Source: Pseudobacteroides sp. (GTDB lineage Bacteria; Bacillota; Clostridia; Acetivibrionales; DSM-2933). Taken from it: 58,847 nucleotides of DNA. Under the pieces are notes generated by a model that was given only the letters and a program-made list of their open reading frames with translations, searched no databases and had not been told where the DNA came from. The stretch spans positions 1-58,847 of the forward strand of contig NZ_DATCTU010000016.1 in the NCBI RefSeq assembly GCF_036567765.1, read 5' to 3'. Position 1 is the stretch's first letter. Every line of letters starts with the position of its first letter. This document shows positions 52,963-58,847 of this stretch, piece by piece. Position numbers and translations under genes: made by a program.

Positions 52963-53121
52963 TAATACTACAGTCTCATCCGCCACAATTACATCCATCA
53001 CAACAACTATCACAACAGCATTCGCAACAATCTTCCCTGTGATTTCTAAATCTTTTATAAATAAAAGAAGGCCTATTATAAACAAAACTAGAATAACAAT
53101 TATAACTGCTTTCATTATCAT
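52954..53121 (-). CDS. Small membrane ORF with alternative Cys-rich reading frame
   Basis: ATG overlaps the stop of the upstream small gene (ATGA), so it may be translationally coupled. The 55-residue frame starts with a clean membrane helix (MIMKAVIIVILVLFIIGLLL then FIKD). In the -1 frame the second half reads HREDCCECCCDSCCDGCNCGG and then stops. A helix followed by a Cys-rich tail would resemble Cys-rich membrane miniproteins (FeoB-associated type). So this may be a frameshifted or recoded gene, or a sequence error. The C-terminal codons of the long frame run into the convergent terminator. Confidence 0.4.
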   Translation of the reverse strand: MIMKAVIIVILVLFIIGLLLFIKDLEITGKIVANAVVIVVVMDVIVADETVVLKK

Positions 53122-53342
53122 CCACTTCCTTCGATAATCTTAGCTATAATAGCATCTGATTTATTCCTGAGTCCTTGATTGACAATATTGCATATTATTT
53201 CTTTTGAATGTTTTATGTTCAATTGCATTGTTAGATTTTGAATTTTATTGAGCAAGCCATCAATTCTATTTTCTATATTATATTCATAAGAATTAATTAA
53301 TTTTGTATACATTGATACTTGAACAATAATCAGTATATTCAT
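53118..53342 (-). CDS. Hypothetical small protein, helical
   Basis: The 74-residue product starts MNILIIVQVSMYTKLINSYE, with a predicted amphipathic helical body (RIDGLLNKIQNLTMQLN) and no Cys. Only a weak AAGAAG site precedes it. The stop overlaps the next small frame. There is no family I can name. It is real only if coupled to the downstream frame. Confidence 0.35.
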   Translation of the reverse strand: MNILIIVQVSMYTKLINSYEYNIENRIDGLLNKIQNLTMQLNIKHSKEIICNIVNQGLRNKSDAIIAKIIEGSG

Positions 53343-53523
53343 TTAAAATAATCTTCTTTTTTTAAATAGACTTAGCATGCATTTTTCAACCTTCCATTAC
53401 TCAATATTCTTATAAATAAGAGGAGATATTACTATATTATAAAATTATTACTAAAAGTATACAAGTTTAATGAAACTCTTAAAGTTTAAATATTTGATTA
53501 TAATTGTGATATATTTCCCCATT

Positions 53524-54870
53524 TCATATTTTAAATTTTTCCATCCTATATATAAGTGCATGTCTTGATATTCCAAGGAGCCTTGCTGCCTGTGTTTGAT
53601 TTCCTTTTGCCAGTTCCAGTGCTTGCCTTACAAAGCTTTCCTCTACTTCTTCAAGAGAGATACCCTCAGATGGAAGTCTAAAGTTATCTCTCTTGGAAAA
53701 GGCTCCCTTCACTATTTCCTTTGGTAAAATCGATACAGTAATTTTCCTATCTATAGTAAGAATGACCAAACGTTCAATAATATTTTCCAGTTCCCTTATG
53801 TTACCCGGAAAATCATAGTGTGTTAGTATATCCAAGGCATCCTCATCCATTATTATAGTTTCCTTGCTCATTTCCCTTGCAAACTTGTTAATGAAATAAT
53901 CAACAAGCTGGGGAATATCCTCTTTTCGGTCCCTCAATGCCGGGATTTGAATAGGTATTATTTTCAATCTATATAAAAGGTCTTCCCTAAAAGCACCTTC
54001 CTGTACCATCTTTTCCAGATCCCTGTTTGTTGCCGAAATAATTCGAACATTAGCCTTTATTACCTCTGTCCCTCCTACCCTTTCAAACTCCCGTTCCTGA
54101 AGGACTCTTAATATTTTAACCTGAAGGTGTAAAGGCAGGTCACCAATCTCATCCAAAAATAACGTTCCCCCCTGTGCCCTGTCAAACCTTCCTACCTTCC
54201 GGTTTTGTGCTCCTGTAAAAGCTCCTTTCTCATAACCGAAAAGTTCACTTTCAAGGAGTGCTTCAGGTATTGCACCGCAGTTTACTTTTATATATGGTTT
54301 ATCCTTTCTTGTGCTTTTATTGTGAATTGCATTAGCTACTAACTCTTTACCTGTACCGCTCTCACCAGTGATAAGAATTGTTGCCGGAGTGTCTGCTACC
54401 TTATCAATTAATTGGAATACTTCCTGCATTTTTTTACTGCTTCCAATAATTCTACTATCATATGCCTCTATAACTCGTGTTTTTAAGTAGTCTATGGTAT
54501 TGTTAAGCTCCTCAATGTTTAGTACCTTTTTTATAGTAATTTTAAGTTCTTCCATATCAAAGGGCTTTGAAATATAATCGATTGCTCCAAGCTTCATAGC
54601 TTCTACTGCAGCATCGGTACTCCCATGAGCAGTAATCATGATAACAGGGACATTTTGGTTTATGGTCTTAATCCTCTTTAGAACTTCCATTCCATCCATA
54701 TCCGGCATACGATAATCAAGTACTAACATATCAGGCTCTGTATCAATAAAAAGTTCTACAGCTTCCTGCCCATCCGCTGCTTCAACAATACTGAACCCCT
54801 CATCCTTTAAGGCTTTACCTAATATCCATCTCATGTTTTTTTCATCATCTGCTATAAGAATTTTCTTCAT
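53524..54870 (-). CDS. NtrC-family sigma-54-dependent response regulator
   Basis: The 448-residue product has a receiver domain (DDEKN; phosphoacceptor Asp in MLVLDYRMPDMDG; Lys in YISKPF) and an AAA+ domain with Walker A GESGTGKE, the sigma-54-contacting GAFTGA loop, Walker B GGTLFLDEIGD and the R-finger region. A C-terminal Fis-type helix-turn-helix follows (NQTQAARLLGISRHALIYRMEKF). It shares one nucleotide with the kinase gene stop. It should activate the two sigma-54 promoters in the window, including that of its own operon. Confidence 0.95.
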   Translation of the reverse strand: MKKILIADDEKNMRWILGKALKDEGFSIVEAADGQEAVELFIDTEPDMLVLDYRMPDMDGMEVLKRIKTINQNVPVIMITAHGSTDAAVEAMKLGAIDYISKPFDMEELKITIKKVLNIEELNNTIDYLKTRVIEAYDSRIIGSSKKMQEVFQLIDKVADTPATILITGESGTGKELVANAIHNKSTRKDKPYIKVNCGAIPEALLESELFGYEKGAFTGAQNRKVGRFDRAQGGTLFLDEIGDLPLHLQVKILRVLQEREFERVGGTEVIKANVRIISATNRDLEKMVQEGAFREDLLYRLKIIPIQIPALRDRKEDIPQLVDYFINKFAREMSKETIIMDEDALDILTHYDFPGNIRELENIIERLVILTIDRKITVSILPKEIVKGAFSKRDNFRLPSEGISLEEVEESFVRQALELAKGNQTQAARLLGISRHALIYRMEKFKI

Positions 54871-56273
54871 TAATTAGAGTCCTCCTTTTTTGGAAGCATA
54901 ACCTCAAACACCGTACCCTTCCCTTCAGTGCTGGAAGTCTTTATTGTCCCTCCATGCTCTTCCAAAATCCTATGAACTATAGAAAGGCCAAGTCCGGTTC
55001 CATCTTGCTTTGTTGTATAAAAAGGATTAAAAATTTTATCAATACTTTCCTTACCAATACCGATGCCTGTATCCTCAAAAACTACTTTAATAAAATTCCC
55101 ATTAAAATTATCTACATAAATACCAAGGGTACCACCCTTTGGCATTGCTTGTACTGCATTAAAAATTATATTTACAAAAGCTTGTTTTAAAAGCTCTTTG
55201 TCTATCACAGAGTGTGTATCACCTGATTTTTTAAACACAACCTTAACTCCATGCTGTATAATATATTTATTTGTAATTATTAGAACGTCTTCAACCACGG
55301 AATCTACAGGATACAAATTCCTTTCTCCCCTTGTCGGTCTGCCAAAATCCATAAGAGTCTTTACAACCCTATTAGCCCTCTCCACTTCCTCATCTATGAT
55401 ATCAAGCTCCTTTAGAGCTTCCGGATTATCCTTCAACTCATTTTTCATGGTTTGTTCAATTGCCTTAATTATTCCAAGTGGATTTCTTATTTCATGAGCA
55501 ACTCCAGTAGAAAGTTCTCCTAGAGATGCAAGTTTTTCGTTACGCATTAGCTCCTTTTGCATATTATTAAGCTCGGTTATATCATCAATAATAATTACAA
55601 AGCCTTTCTTTACACTTTCAAAGTTCAGTTGATAAATACTGACTTTTATTATAATCTCCTTTTCATTCTTATTAATTGTTAGTTCCATTTCTTCATTTGA
55701 TAAATCTTCCTTAAATGCTTTATAAATACTATCCTTAGCATTCTCATAAATGGCAAATACATCTGTCAAACTTTGCCCTATACACTCATATCCTACACCA
55801 AGTATATTTTTTGCCTCTTGGTTCGCCATGGTTATGAGATTATCATTATTCACTGCAATAACACCGCTCTTGATGCTCTCAATAATGCTATTTGTATAGT
55901 TTTCGAGCATTTTGTATCTTTTGAGCTCCTCATGGAGCTTATCAAGGTTCAAATTCTTCTTTTCCACCAATATCCCTGTTATAACGCCAACTGTAAAAAA
56001 TAAAATGATATCCAAAAACTCATTAATAGCTTGGACATCAAAAGTACTTAGTGATAGGAGTATATAGGGAGAATAGATTAGGCTTACAGCCAGTGAAACA
56101 GTAATACCACCCCTGAAGCCAAAATTGAAGGCTGCAAGAATAATAGGTATATAATAAAAAAGCCTATAAAAGTTATGAATAGGCAAATCCCTATCTCCTC
56201 CAAAATAATGCAGGAGACTGACAGCTATTACCAGGACAACAAGTAACACTTTAATTCTTAATTTGTTTTTCAT
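54870..56273 (-). CDS. NtrB/AtoS-like sensor histidine kinase
   Basis: The 467-residue product has about four N-terminal membrane helices (residues 8-112), which resemble a DUF4118-like sensor. A PAS domain (~125-235), HisKA with the His in GELSTGVAHEIRNPLGIIKA, and HATPase (NIIFNAVQAMPKGG N-box; FEDTGIGIG; TGLGLSIVHRILEEHGG) follow. It overlaps the NtrC-type regulator by one nucleotide, so the two are a pair. There is almost no external domain, so the signal is probably sensed in the membrane or via the zinc-ribbon proteins encoded just upstream. Confidence 0.92.
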   Translation of the reverse strand: MKNKLRIKVLLVVLVIAVSLLHYFGGDRDLPIHNFYRLFYYIPIILAAFNFGFRGGITVSLAVSLIYSPYILLSLSTFDVQAINEFLDIILFFTVGVITGILVEKKNLNLDKLHEELKRYKMLENYTNSIIESIKSGVIAVNNDNLITMANQEAKNILGVGYECIGQSLTDVFAIYENAKDSIYKAFKEDLSNEEMELTINKNEKEIIIKVSIYQLNFESVKKGFVIIIDDITELNNMQKELMRNEKLASLGELSTGVAHEIRNPLGIIKAIEQTMKNELKDNPEALKELDIIDEEVERANRVVKTLMDFGRPTRGERNLYPVDSVVEDVLIITNKYIIQHGVKVVFKKSGDTHSVIDKELLKQAFVNIIFNAVQAMPKGGTLGIYVDNFNGNFIKVVFEDTGIGIGKESIDKIFNPFYTTKQDGTGLGLSIVHRILEEHGGTIKTSSTEGKGTVFEVMLPKKEDSN

Positions 56274-56286
56274 TTTACCTCAATCT

Positions 56287-56547
56287 TTATTTATTATTTA
56301 AATTTTCACAGTACGGGCAATACTTCCACGCTGGACTTACTCTTTCTCCGCAATTTTCACATTTCTTTTTTAATGTTTCCTTACAAATAGGGCACACATT
56401 AAAGCTTTCTTCAACTATGTTTTTACAATTCGAACATCTCTTCTCATTGTTTGTAAAGAATTTCTTTCCATTAATATCTTTATATAAAAAGAGGTAATAG
56501 ATAGCTATCGCCACAATAATTAATAAAAACAATGTCATAAATATCAT
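56287..56547 (-). CDS. Small membrane protein with double zinc ribbon
   Basis: The 86-residue product has an N-terminal membrane helix (MTLFLLIIVAIAIYYLFLY), then CSNCKNIVEESFNVCPICK and CENCGERVSPAWKYCPYCE. It overlaps the preceding gene by 4 nt and lies 13 nt before the kinase gene. With the next-upstream protein it may sense or buffer metal for the kinase; this is inference from position. Confidence 0.72.
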   Translation of the reverse strand: MIFMTLFLLIIVAIAIYYLFLYKDINGKKFFTNNEKRCSNCKNIVEESFNVCPICKETLKKKCENCGERVSPAWKYCPYCENLNNK

Positions 56548-56873
56548 CCCTTCTCACCTTTTAGAGGATTACCACAAATAGGGCAAACTTTCCAGCTGTC
56601 ACTTTCAATTATATTTCCGCATTTATTGCACTTATTAGTCCTTACCTGGGACCTTAAGAAAATATAAAGTAAAGTCCCTATTATACCTATAGTAATAACC
56701 AGGAGAAACCGCTCATCAACAATATAGCTTGTACTTTTATAGATTCTAGAGTGCATTCCCATCCCCATTCTAATATTACTCTGAATAAATAAAGGGGCAA
56801 TAATATAGTTATACACAAATATGAGCCCTAAACCGGTTAGTGAAATATAAATAATTTTTTTCATATTGTTCAT
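56544..56873 (-). CDS. Two-TM membrane protein with C-terminal zinc ribbon
   Basis: The 109-residue product has TM segments at ~6-28 and ~53-70. A Met/Arg-containing external loop lies between them (QSNIRMGMGMHSRIYKS), and a cytoplasmic ribbon follows (CNKCGNIIESDSWKVCPICG). GAGGTG precedes the ATG. It is the first gene of the operon that includes NtrB and NtrC, under both a 7-4-7 promoter and a sigma-54 promoter. The MGMGMH motif echoes the Met-rich proteins. Confidence 0.72.
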   Translation of the reverse strand: MNNMKKIIYISLTGLGLIFVYNYIIAPLFIQSNIRMGMGMHSRIYKSTSYIVDERFLLVITIGIIGTLLYIFLRSQVRTNKCNKCGNIIESDSWKVCPICGNPLKGEKG

Positions 56874-56911
56874 CCCTATTCACCTCGACAATTCCTTTTA
56901 CCTATATTAAT

Positions 56912-56929
56912 AAGCAAGATTCGTGCCAA
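56912..56929 (-). promoter_or_regulatory. Sigma-54 promoter of the NtrBC operon
   Basis: On the minus strand TTGGCACGAATCTTGCTT (56929-56912), an exact match to TGGCACG-N4-TTGCW. It lies about 40 nt upstream of the start at 56873. Confidence 0.88.
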
Positions 56930-56931
56930 CA

Positions 56932-56992
56932 AAAATAGAATTATTTCAGCTTAATTCTATTTTAGTTTTAAAATATGAAGATTTTATGGAGA
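56932..56992 (-). promoter_or_regulatory. 7-4-7 direct-repeat box, -10 and overlapping palindrome of the NtrBC operon
   Basis: On the minus strand TCTCCATAAAATCTTCATA (56992-56974), 9 nt, then TAAAAT (56964-56959). A 12-bp perfect inverted repeat (AAAATAGAATTA, 56932-56943, with TAATTCTATTTT, 56952-56963) overlaps the -10 and lies just upstream of the sigma-54 promoter. It is a possible repressor or activator site. Confidence 0.7.
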
Positions 56993-57012
56993 TTAAGAAT
57001 ATATTATTACAT

Positions 57013-57049
57013 AAAAAAAGATGATCCTGTCTTTTCAGGAATCATCTTA
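57013..57049 (-). terminator. Terminator of the triple-CBM gene
   Basis: On the minus strand AAGATGAT-(T)-CCTG pairs with CAGG-ATCATCTT and is followed by TTTTTTT. It also insulates the NtrBC promoter region. Confidence 0.7.
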
Positions 57050-57094
57050 AATAATGGGTAAAGTCTACTCCCCTATATCACCGTTATTAAAATC

Positions 57095-58687
57095 TTACTC
57101 CAAAGCAAATGTAGATGGCGTTGTTGCAGGTACCAATTCTGTGATTGAAATATCATCCAGTATAAAATCATTTGGCATCGATCCGGCATTGCTTCCGCCA
57201 AAATGGAAAGCTATAAGCTCATCAGGACATGTGGCTGTCGGAACAAACAATTCCGATACAACTATTACTTTGTTCGCAGGTAAAGTTATAGCATTCCAAC
57301 CACTGGGATGCCATACTTCTCTATATGGCTGTCCAACATCCCCAATCTTTGGATATACCTTTGCATCATTTATTGCTTTTATAGCAAATTGAACCTTGTA
57401 TGTTGCACCTGCTTTCAGTGACGGAATTTTATGATAAAGTGCAACATCCCATGGCTGTATGCCGCTTGCATCAACATGAACTTTCATTTCACCATTCTCT
57501 ACTCCATAGCTTGCTGATGCACCGTTAAATGAGTCTAAAACCCAGCTTCCCTTTGAGCCGTCATCGAAGTTATATTGTATTATATTTGAAGGATCTGTTG
57601 GTTTGTCGGCTGGCGTGGGTGTGCTAGTTGGTGTGCTAGTCGGTGTGCTAGTTGGTGTAGGTGTGTTGGTAGGTGTAGGAATAGTATTTGAAATTTTTGT
57701 AATAGATATATCATCAAAACTTATTTCACAAGGTGTAGTAAGTGATAGATCTCCCCCCATATGGAATGCCATCTCTTCCAAATCTGAACCGCCGGAAAAA
57801 GTAAAAACTTGAGAAATTTCTACCGGTATGTTGGCATCCAACTTAATAGGGTTCCAGTTGTTATTCCAGTATTCTCTATATGGCCCTGAAGCATCTCCTA
57901 TTTTTGCATAAACACTTGTATTTTTCTTTGCACTTAGTTTAAAATCAACCTTGTATTTTGCACCTATTTCCAGGGGTGCTATCGGGTGCCTTAAAGCTAT
58001 GTCCCATCTGTTAGTTCCTTTTGTAAGAACTTGAACTTTCAACTGTCCGTTTTTCATGTGGGTATATCCTGTAGCATTTCCCAATAAATCCAGATTCCAA
58101 TCCCCCATTTTATTATCATTAAAATCATACTTTAGCACATCATTTTTAGGAGATAACTTTATAATCTTTATATCATCAAAATAGATTTTGCATGGTACCT
58201 TTCCATCTAATTCGCCGCCAAGATGAAATGTCAATTCTTCCGAATCAGATGAACTGGTAACAGTAAAGGTCTGGGATACGTACTTCCTGCTTGTGTTTAT
58301 TTCAATAGGCTTCCAATTGTTATTCCAATATTCTCTGTATGGTTCAGCATAGTCACCTATTTTCGCATAAATGCTTTCCTGCTTGTCAGAATATACCTCA
58401 AACTCTACTTTATAAGTTCCACCTATCTCCAATGGTGTTATAGAATGTCTTAATGCCAAATCCCATTTGTTAACACCCTTGTTTTCTACATTTACCATTA
58501 TCTCTCTGTTTTTCGCCTTTACACTGCCTTTAGAATTGCCAGACACATCCAGGTACCATCCACTCAACTTATTGTTGTTAAAATTTGTATCAAGGACGGT
58601 GTCTGACGAAGCCGCTATGGCATAGTTAGGAACTAAAGTTGTCAAAAAAGCAGCTGCTAAAAATAAACTCTTAATTTTCTTCGCCAT
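57095..58687 (-). CDS. Secreted protein with three CBM4/9-like carbohydrate-binding modules
   Basis: The second ATG (58687) fits GGAGG (7-nt spacing) better than the first. After a signal peptide (MAKKIKSLFLAAAFLTTLVP), two jelly-roll modules (~30-185 and ~186-335), a Thr/Pro/Ser linker (~340-368) and a third module (~370-530) follow. Each carries FN(D/N)xxxGxWxLD, WD(L/V)AL(R/Y)H, KIGDxxxPYRE and AFHxGG...DDI(S/K)I. This is the CBM4/9 pattern in the absence of any enzyme, dockerin or anchor. It may be a carbohydrate-binding or scaffold-like secreted protein. The three copies indicate internal duplication. Confidence 0.82.
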   Translation of the reverse strand: MAKKIKSLFLAAAFLTTLVPNYAIAASSDTVLDTNFNNNKLSGWYLDVSGNSKGSVKAKNREIMVNVENKGVNKWDLALRHSITPLEIGGTYKVEFEVYSDKQESIYAKIGDYAEPYREYWNNNWKPIEINTSRKYVSQTFTVTSSSDSEELTFHLGGELDGKVPCKIYFDDIKIIKLSPKNDVLKYDFNDNKMGDWNLDLLGNATGYTHMKNGQLKVQVLTKGTNRWDIALRHPIAPLEIGAKYKVDFKLSAKKNTSVYAKIGDASGPYREYWNNNWNPIKLDANIPVEISQVFTFSGGSDLEEMAFHMGGDLSLTTPCEISFDDISITKISNTIPTPTNTPTPTSTPTSTPTSTPTPADKPTDPSNIIQYNFDDGSKGSWVLDSFNGASASYGVENGEMKVHVDASGIQPWDVALYHKIPSLKAGATYKVQFAIKAINDAKVYPKIGDVGQPYREVWHPSGWNAITLPANKVIVVSELFVPTATCPDELIAFHFGGSNAGSMPNDFILDDISITELVPATTPSTFALE

Positions 58688-58715
58688 AAACATACCTCCA
58701 AATTAAATTAAGTAT

Positions 58716-58736
58716 GCTCTCGGAAACTCCGAGGGC
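58716..58736 (-). other. Leader hairpin upstream of the triple-CBM gene
   Basis: GCTCTCGGA pairs with TCCGAGGGC around a 3-nt loop (9 bp with one wobble), ending about 15 nt upstream of the ribosome site. There is no T run. It could affect mRNA stability or translation; I could not match it to a known riboswitch. Confidence 0.4.
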
Positions 58737-58847
58737 TTTATTTATCTGACTTTTGAGAGTTAAATTTTCTTTTTCACCCCCACAAATCAGTTAAAATTTT
58801 ATTAAAATTTCCAGCTATAATTTCCACAATTATACTAATGTGGTATT

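Noticed and set aside
57603..57670. Short tandem repeats as a possible CRISPR or regulatory repeat
   Set aside because: They encode the Thr/Pro linker of the triple-CBM protein; similar linkers occur in the other secreted proteins.

Overview
The window looks like chromosomal DNA of a cellulosome-producing, low-GC clostridium. Five secreted proteins carry dockerins with paired Ca-binding loops of the form D-x-N-x-D-x-x-I/V-N-M-x-D/E. In four of them a small regulatory-like beta module (X module) precedes the dockerin. This combination resembles Pseudobacteroides (Bacteroides) cellulosolvens. That is a judgement from motif style; no search was run. I saw no rRNA, tRNA, CRISPR array or intact insertion sequence.

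Region 1 (0-11 kb) is accessory and surface-related. It holds a short regulator fragment, a pectin methylesterase (CE8-CBM6/35-dockerin) that has lost its 5' end at a junction with a divergent RCC1-repeat dockerin gene, a CARDB-repeat secreted protein, a secreted metallophosphoesterase, and a four-gene operon of ECF sigma factor, anti-sigma factor, ABC ATPase and ABC permease.

Region 2 (11-32 kb) is a secreted-protein island. It has a 3330-residue surface protein ending in PA14, Fn3, F5/8C and CBM3 modules, its 610-residue partner, two adjacent 7TM-type histidine kinases (one lacks the phosphoacceptor His), a NarL/LuxR-type response regulator, an N-terminal-dockerin protein and a GH53 endo-galactanase with dockerin. 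A pair of direct repeats with 21-bp period, followed at an identical distance by a -10 box, lies upstream of the operons on both sides of the kinases. It is probably the regulator's binding site.

Region 3 (32-57 kb) is the most unusual part: a metal (probably copper) envelope-homeostasis regulon. It contains an OmpR-type two-component pair, sigma-54 (rpoN), an HtrA protease, Met/His-rich small membrane proteins, a cytochrome b-like protein, several zinc-ribbon membrane proteins, a 33-residue His/Met peptide, a CopZ-like chaperone, a CopA ATPase fused to an extra extracytoplasmic repeat domain, an HMA-SafE-cupredoxin-cupredoxin fusion, a DUF2318-like protein, a pilin-like protein, and an NtrB/NtrC-type pair. 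Seven promoters share a 7-4-7 direct-repeat box (minus-strand consensus TCT[AC]CATAAAATCTTCA[TC]A) placed exactly 9 nt before a -10 hexamer. Two transcription units also have sigma-54 promoters. The picture is a two-tier circuit: an OmpR/PhoB-type regulator drives rpoN, htrA, the metal genes and the NtrBC operon, and NtrC with sigma-54 then drives its own operon and a Met-rich/zinc-ribbon operon.

Region 4 (51-53 kb and 57-58.8 kb) returns to cellulosome and surface genes: a central-dockerin protein, and a secreted protein with three CBM4/9-like modules. An ABC ATPase remnant and small cysteine-rich or overlapping ORFs lie between the blocks.
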